A stretch of DNA of 45,000 bases from an uncultured Roseobacter sp. (GCF_947491795.1 NZ_CANLKW010000002.1:1-45000); one strand, 5' to 3'; numbered from the stretch's first letter, positions 16,202 to 26,604 are shown. Program-made: numbers and translations. Notes: generated by a model not told the origin, from the letters alone.

Positions 16202-18601
16202 TCAGCTGCGCAGGCTGCCACCGCTGGCTTTGGTCACCTTTTCGACGACCTTTGCGCTTACCGCCTCGATGTCTTTTTCCGTCAGCGTCTGGTCCTTTGG
16301 CTGCATCCGGACAGTCAGCGCGAGAGATTTTCTGCCCTCGCCCAGACCGCCTCCGACAAACTCATCGAAAACCCGCACATCCGCGATCAGCGCCTTGTCC
16401 GCCCCGAGAGCGGCATTGATCAATGTAAGCGCCTCGACCTCTGTATCCACCACAAAGGCAAAATCACGCTCCACAGCCTGAAGGTCGCTGATCTCAAGTG
16501 CAGCGCGCGTGGATCCGGCTTTGCGCGGCATCGGAACTTCGGCAGGCCACAGTGTAAAGGCCATCGCGGGCCCTTTGACGTCCATCGCCTCAAGAACGCG
16601 GGGATGGACCTCTCCGAAAACACCAAGTGCTTTTTTGGGCCCCAGACAGATGACACCATGGCGACCAGGGTGCCACCAGCCTGCACCGTTGCGCATGATC
16701 TGGACACGGGCAGGCGCGCCGATGGCGGCAAGGATTGCTTCCGCGTCTGCTTTGACGTCAAAGACATCTACAGCACGCGATGAGCCGTGCACGTCTTTGG
16801 GTCCGCTGCGGCCGACCAGAAGACCGGAAACCTGCAGTTGCTGCTCCCCTGGCTCACCACCGGTGAAGGCCGGGCCAACCTCGAACAAGGCCATATCCGC
16901 AAATCCGCGGGCCTGATTGCGGGCCGCAGCCTGCAGCAGACCCGGCAACAGGTCAGGGCGCATGTGGCTCATGTCCGAACTGATCGGGTTTTCGAGCTGT
17001 GTCGCCTGATCACCACCGCCAAAGAGCTTTGCGGAAGAGCCGTCAATAAAGCTGTAGGTGACACATTCATTGTACCCTAGGGCTGCACAGGTGCGGCGGG
17101 CAATCGCCTCCCGGCGCTGCATCGGCGACAGGATCGGCTTTGGGACGCCATCCGTCAGGCGCGGCAGGGGGCGCCCCTGCAATTTGGTCAGCGATGCGAC
17201 CCGGGCGACTTCCTCAACAAGGTCCGCCTCGCCCTGAACGTCAGGTCGCCAGCTGGGCACATGGGCCATATTGCCTTCCAGAATAAACCCCAGCGAGGTC
17301 AGCGTCTGGCGTTGCTCGCTTTCGGGGATCTCCATCCCCACCAGCGACTGAACACGCGCGGCATCCAGACTGTAGGCCCTGGAGGTATCCGGAATCTTGC
17401 CTGCAACGATCACTTCGGAGGCCTCTCCACCGGCGTGATCAAGGATCATGCGGGTCGCGTGCTCAATCCCATAGGGCGTCCAGGCCGGGTCAATACCCCG
17501 TTCAAAACGATACCGTGCATCGGAATTGATTTTCAGACCCCTGCCCGTGTAGGCCGTTCTGACGGGATCGAAGTAAGCGGCTTCCAGAAAAACGTTGACT
17601 GTTTCCGCCGTACAGCCCGATGCCAGCCCGCCCATAACGCCGCCAATGCTCTCAACTCCGTTTGCATCAGAAATCAGCGTCATGCCTTCCTCAAAGGTGT
17701 ATTCCTTTTCATCAAGGCCAACCAGCGTTTCGCCGCCCTTTGCCCGGTGAACCCGCAGCGTGTTACCCGCAATTTTGTCCGCATCAAACACGTGCAGCGG
17801 GCGGTTGCGGTCGTAGGTAAAGAAGTTGGTCACATCCACCAGAAAGCTGATGGGCCGCAGACCGATTGCCCGCAGTTTGTCCTGCAGCCACGCCGGGCTG
17901 GGCCCGTTCGCCACGCCCCGGATCAGCCGGCCGTAAAACACAGGGCACTGCTCAAGAGTATCCCCTTCGATGGTCACGCTCACCGGACAGGGGAATGCGC
18001 CCTCTGTCGCATCGACGTCACGCTGTTTCAGTTTGCCCAGGCCGCGGGCTGCGAGATCACGTGCAATACCCCGCACGCCAAGGGCATCCGGGCGGTTGGG
18101 TGTAATGGCAATCTCGATCACCGGGTCGACTTTGGCCGGATCGTTTTCCGCCAGCCAGTCCACAAAAGACTGCCCAACCTCACCAGAAGGCAGTTCAATA
18201 ATGCCGTCATGCTCGTCGCTGAGTTCCAGCTCGCGCTCGGACGCCATCATGCCAAAACTCTCAACACCGCGGATTTTGCCAACGCCGATGGTTGTATCTA
18301 TGCCAGGCACATAAACGCCCGGCTTTGCGATAACGACCGTAATCCCCTGACGCGCATTGGGCGCACCACAGATGATCTGCTTCTGCCCCTCATCAGTATC
18401 CACCTGACAGACGCGCAGGCGATCTGCATCCGGGTGCTTTTCGGCAGATGCGACATAGCCCAGGGTAAAGTCCTTCAGACGCGCGGCGCGGTCCTCAACC
18501 TCCTCAACCTCAAGGCCGAGATCGGTAAGCGCATAGAGGATTTCCTCAAGCGTCGCAGAGGTGTCCAGATGGTCTTTGAGCCAGGAGAGCGTGAATTTCA
18601 T
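16202..18601 (-). CDS. pheT: Phenylalanyl-tRNA synthetase beta subunit
   Basis: A 799-residue PheT, which with PheS makes the alpha2-beta2 enzyme that charges tRNA-Phe. Domains in order: N-terminal segment MKFTLSWLKDHLD; OB-fold tRNA-binding domain (about 40-150, with ICGAPNARQG); B3/4 editing domain (about 205-385, with DVTNF); B5 domain (about 405-475); catalytic-like core; and the ferredoxin-like anticodon-binding domain (about 705-798). Length is normal. In most bacteria pheT follows pheS directly; here an amidotransferase and an esterase gene lie between them, all on the same strand. Confidence 0.97.
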   Translation of the reverse strand: MKFTLSWLKDHLDTSATLEEILYALTDLGLEVEEVEDRAARLKDFTLGYVASAEKHPDADRLRVCQVDTDEGQKQIICGAPNARQGITVVIAKPGVYVPGIDTTIGVGKIRGVESFGMMASERELELSDEHDGIIELPSGEVGQSFVDWLAENDPAKVDPVIEIAITPNRPDALGVRGIARDLAARGLGKLKQRDVDATEGAFPCPVSVTIEGDTLEQCPVFYGRLIRGVANGPSPAWLQDKLRAIGLRPISFLVDVTNFFTYDRNRPLHVFDADKIAGNTLRVHRAKGGETLVGLDEKEYTFEEGMTLISDANGVESIGGVMGGLASGCTAETVNVFLEAAYFDPVRTAYTGRGLKINSDARYRFERGIDPAWTPYGIEHATRMILDHAGGEASEVIVAGKIPDTSRAYSLDAARVQSLVGMEIPESEQRQTLTSLGFILEGNMAHVPSWRPDVQGEADLVEEVARVASLTKLQGRPLPRLTDGVPKPILSPMQRREAIARRTCAALGYNECVTYSFIDGSSAKLFGGGDQATQLENPISSDMSHMRPDLLPGLLQAAARNQARGFADMALFEVGPAFTGGEPGEQQLQVSGLLVGRSGPKDVHGSSRAVDVFDVKADAEAILAAIGAPARVQIMRNGAGWWHPGRHGVICLGPKKALGVFGEVHPRVLEAMDVKGPAMAFTLWPAEVPMPRKAGSTRAALEISDLQAVERDFAFVVDTEVEALTLINAALGADKALIADVRVFDEFVGGGLGEGRKSLALTVRMQPKDQTLTEKDIEAVSAKVVEKVTKASGGSLRS

Positions 18602-18677
18602 GAGGTATCCGCCGGGTCTTTAGGGTTCCGCGCTCTGATAGACCAAAGACGGGCGGGGGAAAAGCCATTGCTGCGCC

Positions 18678-19487
18678 TCAGGGATAGGAGGGAGGCAGTC
18701 CGAGCATCTCATCCAGTTGACGTGCGATCCAGCCATGGGGGATGAAATGCCCGCCCGGGTGGATATCCAGGCTGACGTGTCCCCCGGGACAATCCCATGT
18801 TGTGCGCCGGAACGTCAGAAAATCGCGTGCCGCCCAGGGGCCCTGATCGGTACCGTCGGCACAGCCATATTTTTCGCGCCACAGGGAAACCGGGTACTCT
18901 GTGTCACCGCCCGGGCCGAACGGAAAATCAAGCACCTGATCATTCAGACCATAAACCTGGCGCACCTCAGCGGGGGCTGTCGGGCAGTCTTCGGTTTGCG
19001 ACAATGTACCTGAAACGGCCAGCAGGGCGGCGATATCTGCGCCATCCTCGCAGACAAAACGCCAGGCCATGTTGCTGCCCCAGGAATAGCCGGAGACATA
19101 GATGCGATCATCTGTCACGGGCCAGGTTTTCCTGACCTCTTTCAGAACCGCCCGGGCAAAATCGACATCCGGAGTACCGGGTCGCCAGAAATCCCAGCTG
19201 CGCCCCAGACCGTTGGGGGCCACCAACAGAACACCACGCCGCCGGGTCGCTCCGGAAATCCGCTGATGGCGCACAATCAGCGTGCCCTGGCGTTGCCAGC
19301 CGTGAAAATGCAAAAGCACAGGCATCGGGGTTTCGCCGTCCCAGCCGTCCGGTGGCAGCACGTGATAACTGCGGCCGCCGATCTCACACGGCGTCTGGCC
19401 GGTACAGGCATCTTTCCACGGCCCCATTGCAAACGCTGCGGCGGGCATAACAGACAGGGCGGACAAAAGAGCAGAAAAAAGCTTCAT
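18678..19487 (-). CDS. Secreted esterase, PHB depolymerase/LpqC-like
   Basis: A 269-residue alpha/beta hydrolase of the polyhydroxybutyrate-depolymerase/feruloyl esterase-like group. The N-terminus (MKLFSALLSALSVMPAAAFA) is a signal peptide with a likely AxA-type cleavage near residue 20, so the protein is probably periplasmic or secreted. The nucleophile elbow is GYSWGSN (Ser about residue 143), the oxyanion region is LHFHGW, and the GGHFIPH segment holds the likely catalytic histidine. The start is the ATG at 19487; a GTG three codons earlier is less likely. It lies between the amidotransferase and pheT genes. The substrate is not known; a role in storage polymer breakdown is not implied by secretion. 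Confidence 0.82.
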   Translation of the reverse strand: MKLFSALLSALSVMPAAAFAMGPWKDACTGQTPCEIGGRSYHVLPPDGWDGETPMPVLLHFHGWQRQGTLIVRHQRISGATRRRGVLLVAPNGLGRSWDFWRPGTPDVDFARAVLKEVRKTWPVTDDRIYVSGYSWGSNMAWRFVCEDGADIAALLAVSGTLSQTEDCPTAPAEVRQVYGLNDQVLDFPFGPGGDTEYPVSLWREKYGCADGTDQGPWAARDFLTFRRTTWDCPGGHVSLDIHPGGHFIPHGWIARQLDEMLGLPPSYP

Positions 19488-19541
19488 GTTCCGCACTCTA
19501 ACGCCACACCCGGCACTGTCACCTCACAAGATGCTGATGAC

Positions 19542-20315
19542 TTAAAGACTGCGCAGCCAGTTGCGGATTTCGGTCATGCGCATCTCTGGCTGCATGTCCG
19601 CAAAACGGACGCCCAGGCGGGCCGCGGCGTCAGGGTCCTCATCTGCCACGGTCAGATCCGCCGCTTTGTCATCCGGAAAAAGGTCCCAGTCCCGCACACG
19701 CGCACCGATGAATTTCAGGCTGTATTCCGGGTGATACTGCATGCCCCAGAACCGCACACCGTCACGCTCATAGACCATCGCCTGCACGGGCGAATGGCTG
19801 TTCGCAGCCAGCACAACAGCACCCTGCGGCACTCTGACGACCTCGTCACGATGTACACAGGGCGCGGCATAGCCATCGTTGCGGCCTGCCAGCAGCGGAT
19901 GGGTGCGGCCCGCGTCAGTCAGGCGGATACCCAGGGCCAGACCGTCCTCGCGACCGTTGGGTGATGGTGCGGTCGCACCGCCCAGAACAGACGCTGCCAG
20001 CTGAAACCCGTTGCACGAGCCGAGCGTTGGCACACCTGCCGCAAACACCCGCCGCATCGCTTCTGCCAGCGCCGCCGCAAGGGGATCTTCGGTTGTCCAG
20101 TCTACTGCCGAGCCCGTGAAAACAACGCCGTCGAGTTCAGAGAGCAACGGCAAAGCATCGCCGTCATAGGGGGCTGCAATTGCAACATCGCACGCCGGGT
20201 CCACGGCCTTCAGTGCTGCGGCATAGCCTTCGCCCGTGGTTTCACCGTATTGCGCGCGTTTCCTTGCGTTGATCTCTCCCGGGTCGTTGTCCACGACCAG
20301 AATGCGCTTTGCCAA
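19542..20315 (-). CDS. Class I glutamine amidotransferase-like protein, TTG start
   Basis: A 257-residue single-domain GATase1 protein. The nucleophile is in GSCNGFQLA and the catalytic His/Glu in MQYHPEYS, so the hydrolase triad is complete. It resembles stand-alone GMP-synthase-like amidotransferases that cut gamma-glutamyl bonds. The start is uncertain. The first family-like residues, AKRILVVDND, follow a TTG at 20313-20315 with GGGGAG about 7 bases upstream; an ATG further up (20369) would add 18 residues that look unlike the family. It lies downstream of pheS on the same strand. Confidence 0.85.
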   Translation of the reverse strand: MAKRILVVDNDPGEINARKRAQYGETTGEGYAAALKAVDPACDVAIAAPYDGDALPLLSELDGVVFTGSAVDWTTEDPLAAALAEAMRRVFAAGVPTLGSCNGFQLAASVLGGATAPSPNGREDGLALGIRLTDAGRTHPLLAGRNDGYAAPCVHRDEVVRVPQGAVVLAANSHSPVQAMVYERDGVRFWGMQYHPEYSLKFIGARVRDWDLFPDDKAADLTVADEDPDAAARLGVRFADMQPEMRMTEIRNWLRSL

Positions 20316-20404
20316 TTCCGGGCTCCCCACGTCTGCTTGCCCAGACTGGCACAGCATATCAGGCGGCACTGGTCAGATTGCGACACTGGTTTACGCGGAA
20401 ACGA

Positions 20405-21478
20405 TCAGCGGTTCAGACCACCATGCAGGGTCGGCTGGTCCAGGCTGGAGAACCCATAGTGGCGCAGCCAGCGCAGGTCACTGTCAAAGAATGCCCGCAG
20501 GTCCGGAACGCCATATTTCAGCATGGCAATGCGGTCGATCCCCATACCAAAGGCAAAGCCCTGCCATTCGTCCGGGTCGATCCCGCCCGCTCTGAGCACC
20601 TTGGGGTGCACCATACCGGAGCCAAGGACTTCCATCCAGTCGTCGCCTTCACCAATCCGCAACTGGCCGTCGATCCACGAGCACTGGATGTCGACTTCTG
20701 CCGAGGGTTCGGTGAACGGGAAATGCGACGCGCGAAACCGGGTTTTGATCCCCTCAATACCGAAAAAGGCCGAAAAGAACTCTTCCAGCACCCATTTCAG
20801 GTTCGCCATCGAGATGTCTTTGTCGATGGCCAGCCCCTCGACCTGATGAAACATCGGTGTGTGGGTCTGATCATAGTCCGCGCGGTACACACCGCCAGGA
20901 CAGATAATACGCAGCGGCGCGCCGCGTTCCTCCATCGTGCGGATCTGAACCGGAGAGGTGTGTGTTCTGAGAACATGCGGGGGCCGGTTGTCGCCCTCGG
21001 CCCGCGCCATGTAAAAGGTGTCCATCTCGGCGCGCGCCGGATGGTGGCCGGGAATATTCAGCGCGTCAAAGTTGTACCAGTCCGTATCAATACGGGGGCC
21101 TTCGGCAACGGAAAACCCCATTTCACCAAAGATTGCCGTGACTTCTTCGGTCACCTGGCTGACCGGATGAATGGACCCCTGGCGCGACGCCCGAACGGGC
21201 AGTGTCACGTCCAGCCATTCTGTACGGAGCCGTTCATCCAGCGCGGCATCGGCAAGCCCCGCCTTGCGGGCCGCGAGAGCCGAATTGATCTCATTTTTCA
21301 GAGCATTCAGCGCAGGACCAGCAGTCTGCCGTTCCTCCGGGGTCATTTTGCCCAGTTCGCGCATCTTCAGGGAGACCTCTCCCTTTTTACCCACGGCCGC
21401 GAGGCGGATCGCCTCAAGCGCATTCTCGTCTGCGGCATCCGCAATCTGACCCAGGTATTTCTGCTTGAGATCGTCCAT
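20405..21478 (-). CDS. pheS: Phenylalanyl-tRNA synthetase alpha subunit
   Basis: A 357-residue PheS, the catalytic subunit of phenylalanyl-tRNA synthetase. The N-terminal coiled coil (about 1-85) binds tRNA. Class II motifs are present: [10 protein letters not shown] (motif 1 region), [16 protein letters not shown] (motif 2) and [17 protein letters not shown] (motif 3). Length is normal. It lies upstream of the amidotransferase, esterase and pheT genes, all on the minus strand. Confidence 0.98.
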   Translation of the reverse strand: MDDLKQKYLGQIADAADENALEAIRLAAVGKKGEVSLKMRELGKMTPEERQTAGPALNALKNEINSALAARKAGLADAALDERLRTEWLDVTLPVRASRQGSIHPVSQVTEEVTAIFGEMGFSVAEGPRIDTDWYNFDALNIPGHHPARAEMDTFYMARAEGDNRPPHVLRTHTSPVQIRTMEERGAPLRIICPGGVYRADYDQTHTPMFHQVEGLAIDKDISMANLKWVLEEFFSAFFGIEGIKTRFRASHFPFTEPSAEVDIQCSWIDGQLRIGEGDDWMEVLGSGMVHPKVLRAGGIDPDEWQGFAFGMGIDRIAMLKYGVPDLRAFFDSDLRWLRHYGFSSLDQPTLHGGLNR

Positions 21479-21891
21479 CTCTGCCTCATTCTTCAGTCAG
21501 GGCCGGTGCTAGCAGAATAGACACTGAATGCAAGGCGCATGGCATTTTCACAGGTCCGGATGATGCGCAAAGACACGGGCTCAGGATTCGAGGCAGCCCG
21601 GAGCGCCTGACACCTCCACAAGGCTGGCTGACATGAATACACCAGAATGCGCTATTTGTGTCAGAAATTTCCAGCGCCCGAAAACCAGCGCTGCTCACCA
21701 GCTTAATTCGGCGCGAAACTGACCCAATTTGCGCACAAATACGGACAATAGCGCCAAACAGAAATGCAATTACTTCATTTTCTGGTCTTTACCCCTCAGA
21801 GGGTCACGGTATTATTGGTGAGAAGGTATCGGGGAACGGAGACGACGCGGCGCATCCCGTCAACCATCCCGAAAGACCGGTGCGGGGGAAC
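21479..21891. other. Intergenic region between pheS and the lacI-type gene
   Basis: About 410 bases between divergent genes with no convincing gene. It must hold the pheS promoter on the minus strand and the promoter of the LacI-type gene on the plus strand. The part from about 21700 to 21800 is AT-richer. I see no classical phenylalanine leader peptide with a Phe codon run, and no clear terminator hairpin. Confidence 0.5.
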
Positions 21892-22910
21892 ATGAAAAAC
21901 CACAAGCGTATGCGTATCAGCGATGTGATGCGGTTGACGGGCCTGTCGCGCTCGACCGTTGACCGCGTTCTGAATGACCGGCCCGGTGTGCGCGAAGATA
22001 CGCGCCAGCAGGTTGAACAGGCAATCTCATCGCTGGGCTATGCGCCAAGCTCGCTGGTACTGCATCAAAAGGCCCGGACCGGACGGATCGAGGTGTTTTT
22101 ACCCGAAGGCACCAACCCTTTTTTCGCGCATCTGCGCAAGGGCATCGATGCTGCCGCCGAAGCTGCCTCGGACAGAGGGGTTGATCTGCGCATTCGTGGC
22201 TTTGACCCCTACAAGCCCGAGACAATAGTGGAAAGCCTGAGCACTGTCAGCAACCAGACCACTGCCGTGATCACCGTTGGCGTCGACAATGCCGAAGCCA
22301 GTCTCGCTATCAACAATCTGGCAGACCGGGGTATCCGGGTTGTGACCATTGTATCTGATGTGCCGATGTCGCGACGTTCTGCTTATGTCGGCCAGGATAA
22401 CTTCGTCGCGGGCAGAACTGCCGGACAGCTGATGGCCAGCCTTGTCGCGCCGGGAAAGGGCCGTGTCGCCGTGCTGATCGGGCATCCGCAGTTTCGCCAC
22501 CTGCTGGACCGGCAATCGGGATTTCAGCAGGCACTGGCCATCAACCGCCCGGATTTGTCGGTCGAGCCCTGCCACCCCTATGGCGCAGATCCGGCCCAGG
22601 CCGCGGCAATCGTGCGAAATCTGATGTCAGACCGCCAGAACCTGCGCGGTGTCTATCTGGCGGGGGGTGGACAGCCCTATCTGATTGATGCCCTGCGGGT
22701 AACGCGTGGTGCGCAGCCTGTGGTTATCGGCCACGAGGTTCGGATGCCAGCCGTGCTGCCCTGCGCAATGGCACTTACAGGCTGGTTGTAGCCCATGATG
22801 TCGATGAGCTGGGCCGTAAAGCGGTGAACACCGCGCTGGACAGCAAAATTTTTGGCAGCCAGGCCTGCGCTGTGAACATCTTTATCGCCGAGAACCTGCC
22901 CGCCGCCTAA
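21892..22910 (+). pseudogene. LacI-family regulator with a C-terminal frameshift
   Basis: A LacI/GalR regulator starting at the ATG at 21892 behind GGGGGAA. The helix-turn-helix (MRISDVMRLTGLSRSTVDRV, then LNDRPGVREDT) is followed by a periplasmic-binding-protein-like sensor domain, of the type with ligand motifs GTNPFF and YVGQDNFVAG. The frame stops early at 22789-22791. The true C-terminus continues in another frame from about 22745 (DASRAALRNGTYRLVVAHDV) to the TAA at 22908-22910. One missing G near CGGATG at 22741-22746 explains the break. About 55 residues of the sensor domain are affected. It is convergent with, and may have regulated, the amino acid ABC transporter. Either a mutation or a sequencing error is possible. 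Confidence 0.8.
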
Positions 22911-23653
22911 AGCGTCGGGCGCAGCACGGAACGCAGAAAACTCTGTGTTCTCGCGACCCGGGGGGCCGAGAATATCTGTTCCGGCGGCCCTTCTTCAACA
23001 ATCACGCCCCCATCCATGAAACAGACACGGTCCGCCAGCTCCCGCGCAAAACCCATTTCATGCGTGGCCAGCAGCATTGTCATGCCCTCCTCGCGCAACT
23101 GGCGCAGCACGGCCAGAACCTCGCCGACCAGCTCAGGATCAAGTGCGGCGGTGATCTCATCAAACAGCATGATCTCGGGGCGCATCGCCAGCGCGCGGAT
23201 CACCGCAACCCGCTGCTGTTGTCCGCCCGACAGCTGATCGGGATATTTGCGCATATGCTGCGCCAGACCAAACCGCTCAAAGAGCGCTGTGGCTCGCTTC
23301 TCCAGGCCCTGCCCCTGCTCGTTCAGCACCCGGCGCGGGGCCAGCAGCACATTCTCCAGCGCCGTCATATGCGGAAACAGGTTGTATGACTGGAACACAA
23401 TCCCGATGCGCCGCCGCACCGGGCCAAGGTCCAGCCCGGGCTCTGAAATGTCCTGCCCGTCCAGCCACACAGTGCCCTCGTCAATCGGCTCAAGCTGGTT
23501 GATACAGCGCAACAGGGTGGATTTGCCGGAGCCGGACGCCCCGATCAGGCAGATCATCTCGCCCGGTGCAACCTCCAGGTCGATACCGCGCAGCACGTGA
23601 TTGGCGTCAAAAGATTTCTTCACACCGCGCAGCGAGAGCTTAGCTTCTGGCAT
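22907..23653 (-). CDS. Polar amino acid ABC transporter, ATP-binding protein
   Basis: A 248-residue ATPase of the GlnQ/HisP group that powers uptake of polar amino acids. Walker A (GASGSGKST), Q-loop ([16 protein letters not shown]), signature (LSGGQQQR), Walker B ([14 protein letters not shown]) and the switch histidine (ATHEMGFA) are all intact. It overlaps the permease gene by 14 bases and ends within a few bases of the convergent LacI-type pseudogene. It is the last gene of the three-gene import operon. Confidence 0.94.
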   Translation of the reverse strand: MPEAKLSLRGVKKSFDANHVLRGIDLEVAPGEMICLIGASGSGKSTLLRCINQLEPIDEGTVWLDGQDISEPGLDLGPVRRRIGIVFQSYNLFPHMTALENVLLAPRRVLNEQGQGLEKRATALFERFGLAQHMRKYPDQLSGGQQQRVAVIRALAMRPEIMLFDEITAALDPELVGEVLAVLRQLREEGMTMLLATHEMGFARELADRVCFMDGGVIVEEGPPEQIFSAPRVARTQSFLRSVLRPTL

Positions 23654-24449
23654 CGCGGTCCCTGTTCAGCAGATAATCGGCATAGCGCGTCGCGGGCACC
23701 GTAACGAGCAGGAAGATAACGGCAGCGACGACATAGGGTGTGAAATTTGCCAGCAGGCTTTTGTAGATACCCGCCTGGCGCAGGATTTCCACTGGGCCGA
23801 TAAAGGACAAAAGTGCGACATCCTTTTGCAGTGCCACAAGCATGTTCATATTGGCGGGCACCACCCGGCGGATTGCCTGGGGCAGAATGACATAGCGCAT
23901 GGTGTCGCGTTCGGTCAGGCCAAGGCAGATCGCAGCATTTCGCTGGCTGGCATGCACGCTTTCAATGCCCGAGCGCAGGACTTCCGCCACATAGGCAGAA
24001 TAGGTCAGTACCAGCGCAACTGTGCCCCAGATATAGGGGCTGTTCCAGGGCCGTGGCAGCCCCAGTCCCGGTACACCAAAGCCGATCAGGTAGATGGTCA
24101 GCACCACCGGAACGCCCCGGAAAATATCCACGTAAACCGCACCGAATATCCGCAACGGAAAAAGCGCCGGCGCCCGCGCTCCGCGCGCAAGGGCTATGGC
24201 CAGCCCCAGCCCCAGGATCAGCGGCACGGACCAGGCAAAGATCATCACATCAATCAGAAAGGCGCGCAGCAGTGTCGGAAAGGTCTCCGCAAAAACCTGG
24301 CCATCGAAAAAGCTCGCCCTGACCGCAGGCCAGCCGGGAGCCAGCGGCACCAGCAGAAAGACAGCAGCCACCACCGCGAGCGTGCTGATACCCGCAACGG
24401 TCAGCGACCTGCGCCGCTGTGCCGCTTCATATGCCTGCCTGCGGTTCAT
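23640..24449 (-). CDS. Polar amino acid ABC transporter, permease
   Basis: A 269-residue inner-membrane permease of the HisMQ type with several hydrophobic helices. The family EAA-like motif is visible around [22 protein letters not shown], split here at residues about 165-185, where the cytoplasmic loop contacts the ATPase. An N-terminal tail with basic residues precedes the first helix. It starts 4 bases after the binding-protein gene's stop and overlaps the ATPase gene. Only one permease gene is present, so the channel is probably a homodimer. Confidence 0.92.
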   Translation of the reverse strand: MNRRQAYEAAQRRRSLTVAGISTLAVVAAVFLLVPLAPGWPAVRASFFDGQVFAETFPTLLRAFLIDVMIFAWSVPLILGLGLAIALARGARAPALFPLRIFGAVYVDIFRGVPVVLTIYLIGFGVPGLGLPRPWNSPYIWGTVALVLTYSAYVAEVLRSGIESVHASQRNAAICLGLTERDTMRYVILPQAIRRVVPANMNMLVALQKDVALLSFIGPVEILRQAGIYKSLLANFTPYVVAAVIFLLVTVPATRYADYLLNRDRDARS

Positions 24450-24453
24450 CGGA

Positions 24454-25263
24454 TCACCGGATCAGCGGAACACCCGTTGCTTCCTGGAGCCACTCCGCCT
24501 CGATCGCGGCCAGACTGCCATCAGCTTTCATTGCACCAAGGGCCGCATCAACGCATTCTTTGAGCGCGGACCCCTCGGGCATCAGCGCACCGAAATGGTC
24601 CGGGTTGTCCGTTTCGTCCGCTGGAAACTGGCCCAGTACCTGGCCGCCATCAAGGACCACGGCCGACAGATAGAGAGCCGTCGGCAGATCGAACAGAGCT
24701 GCATCAATCTGGCCGGCCTTCATCGCTTCCACCACATTCGCATTATCATCATAGATCAGCGGGTTACTGTCGGGTGCGATGGTCTTGAGGATCACCGGCA
24801 GCGCCGTCGTCGAGGCGACAACGCCCCACTTCAGACCCTTGAGCGTGCCCATGTCCGCCGCCAGACCATCCGCGCCCCGCACGAGAACAGCCATCGGGGC
24901 GGTGTAGTAGGGTTCAGAGAAATCCACGACCTTGTCGCGCGCCTCGGTGATCGAGAACTGCTGCATATTCAGATCAAAATCCTTTTCGCCGGGCTGGATC
25001 GCCTGATCAAAGGACGTCCGGGTCCAGACCACATCAGCGGCCTCAAACCCCATTTCTGCGGCCAGCGCATAAGCAACGGCGGCCTCGAACCCTTTTCCCG
25101 CCTCGGGTGCGTCATCCAGCACCCATGGGTAATAAGCAGGGTTCCCGGTCGCGATGGTCAGTTTGCCCCCGGTCAGTGTTTTGCCATCAGAACAGCTCTG
25201 GGCGAAAGCGCCACCTGCCAGAAGGGCCGACATCACCCCTGCGGTTACCATTGTTTTCCACAT
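24454..25263 (-). CDS. Polar amino acid ABC transporter, periplasmic binding protein
   Basis: A 269-residue solute-binding protein. A signal peptide (MWKTMVTAGVMSALLAGGAFA) is followed by the mature start QSCSDGKTL, then the type II binding-protein fold of SBP family 3 (LTIATGNPAYYPWVLDD, FDLNMQQFSITEARDKVVDFSEPYY). The FSEPYY segment is typical of His/Glu/Gln/Arg-binding proteins. It is the first gene of the operon and probably captures a polar amino acid in the periplasm. GGGGAGAAA precedes the start. The ligand cannot be read from the sequence alone. Confidence 0.93.
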   Translation of the reverse strand: MWKTMVTAGVMSALLAGGAFAQSCSDGKTLTGGKLTIATGNPAYYPWVLDDAPEAGKGFEAAVAYALAAEMGFEAADVVWTRTSFDQAIQPGEKDFDLNMQQFSITEARDKVVDFSEPYYTAPMAVLVRGADGLAADMGTLKGLKWGVVASTTALPVILKTIAPDSNPLIYDDNANVVEAMKAGQIDAALFDLPTALYLSAVVLDGGQVLGQFPADETDNPDHFGALMPEGSALKECVDAALGAMKADGSLAAIEAEWLQEATGVPLIR

Positions 25264-25374
25264 GTTTTTTTCTCCCCGGATAAAATCTGTTGCCTGAATT
25301 TATTGCGCCCGGACCGCGCGACCGCAAGCACGAAGCGACATCGTGACTGGCAGGCTCCATCTCTGGCGCAGTCT

Positions 25375-25779
25375 TCAGCTTTCTTTGGGCGGCATCCGCT
25401 CCACCGGACCGCCCTGCTCTTCCCATGTTGAAAACCCTTCTTTCAGATGCGCGGCCTCAAACCCCATGTCCTGCAGCGTTGCCACTGTCAGCGCAGAGCG
25501 CCAGCCAGAGGCACAGTGAAACACATATTTTTTACCGCCTGCGAATTCGTCTTTGTAATACGGGCTTTTGGGATCCACCCAGAATTCGATCATCCCGCGC
25601 GGGGCGTGAAAGCTGCCGGGGATAAAACCGCTGCGCTGACGTTCGCGCACATCACGGATATCCACGATCAGAACATCTTCGCGCCCGACCATCGCAATCA
25701 GGTCCTTTGTCTCGATCTCTTCGATACGGGCGCGGGCATCAGACACCATATCGGCGGACGACTTGATTAGAGCAGCCAT
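25375..25779 (-). CDS. Rhodanese-domain protein
   Basis: A 134-residue single rhodanese domain. The active-site loop is FHCASGWRSA with the catalytic cysteine, and the N-terminal side has VLIVDIRDVRERQRSGFIPG. Proteins of this kind carry sulfur as a persulfide in the cytoplasm. It sits between rplT and the ABC transporter genes on the same strand, with its own ATG at 25777-25779. The sulfur donor and acceptor are unknown. Confidence 0.9.
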   Translation of the reverse strand: MAALIKSSADMVSDARARIEEIETKDLIAMVGREDVLIVDIRDVRERQRSGFIPGSFHAPRGMIEFWVDPKSPYYKDEFAGGKKYVFHCASGWRSALTVATLQDMGFEAAHLKEGFSTWEEQGGPVERMPPKES

Positions 25780-25848
25780 GCAGGCAATCCTTTTTCACTG
25801 TGCTGGGTCCACTATGCCTGCCGGTCCCGCGAAAAACCATTCCAAACG

Positions 25849-25880
25849 AAAAAAGCCGCCCCGTTTCCGGAGCGGCCTTG
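25849..25880 (-). terminator. Rho-independent terminator after rplT
   Basis: On the minus strand GCCGCTCC, a GGAAAC loop and GGGGCGGC form an eight-pair stem followed by six T residues, about 20 bases after the rplT stop. Confidence 0.92.
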
Positions 25881-25898
25881 AATACTCATATGCAGAGA

Positions 25899-26264
25899 TC
25901 AGGCTGCCAGCGCGTCCTGCGCCTGCTTCACGATCGCGCCGAAAGCGTCGGGCTCGTGTACTGCCAGATCAGCCAGAACCTTACGGTCCACTTCGATGCC
26001 TGCCAGGTTCAGACCATTGATAAAGCGGCTGTATGTCAGCGCTTCGTCATGGCTGCGTACGGCAGCGTTGATCCGCTGGATCCACAGTGCGCGAAAATTG
26101 CGCTTGCGGTTCTTGCGGTCGCGCGTCGCGTACTGGTTCGCTTTGTCGACGGCCTGGCGTGCGACTTTAAAGGTGCTCTTGCGGCGGCCATAATAGCCTT
26201 TCGCTGCCTTGATAACCTTCTTGTGACGGGCGTGGGTGACTGTACCACCTTTAACTCGGGACAT
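25899..26264 (-). CDS. rplT: 50S ribosomal protein L20
   Basis: A 121-residue bL20, opening [20 protein letters not shown] with the long basic N-terminal helix and ending in the globular domain. L20 binds 23S rRNA early in large-subunit assembly. It follows rpmI by 11 bases on the same strand and is followed by a strong terminator, so the two ribosomal genes form the end of one transcript. Confidence 0.98.
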   Translation of the reverse strand: MSRVKGGTVTHARHKKVIKAAKGYYGRRKSTFKVARQAVDKANQYATRDRKNRKRNFRALWIQRINAAVRSHDEALTYSRFINGLNLAGIEVDRKVLADLAVHEPDAFGAIVKQAQDALAA

Positions 26265-26275
26265 ATCGGCTCTCC

Positions 26276-26476
26276 TTAGCGGTCGTAGGGCATAAAGCCC
26301 TTGATGATTTTGGCATCGGGTGCGGACAATTCGGTTGTCCCCCGCGCGTTACGGATGAATTTGCGTGTCCGTTTGATCATGCCGTGGCGTTTACCCGCCT
26401 GGCCGCCGATGACCTTGCCAGTGGCCGTCACCTTAAAGCGCTTCTTGGCGCTTGATTTCGTCTTCATCTTGGGCAT
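26276..26476 (-). CDS. rpmI: 50S ribosomal protein L35
   Basis: A 66-residue bL35 starting [20 protein letters not shown], with the usual [19 protein letters not shown] stretch. It is a small basic large-subunit protein normally encoded just before rplT, as here. infC, often its upstream neighbour, is not in this window; a small membrane protein gene and pyk lie upstream instead. Confidence 0.98.
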   Translation of the reverse strand: MPKMKTKSSAKKRFKVTATGKVIGGQAGKRHGMIKRTRKFIRNARGTTELSAPDAKIIKGFMPYDR

Positions 26477-26604
26477 TTCCGTCTCCTCGGTATTGGGTCG
26501 GTTTGCACACGACTCGGCATGCCACTTTGGCCGGTCGCGCGGTGGAAGGCTGCTCTATAGGGGGGGAGGGCTGCCAAGGCAAGCCCTGAATCCGCGCCGT
26601 TTCC

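Noticed and set aside
17261..18745. Long plus-strand open frame of 494 codons
   Set aside because: It is antisense to pheT, whose minus-strand translation shows all family domains. Long antisense frames are common in GC-rich genes.
20309..21520. Plus-strand open frame of 403 codons across pheS
   Set aside because: Antisense shadow of pheS; no family-like sequence and no good ribosome binding site.
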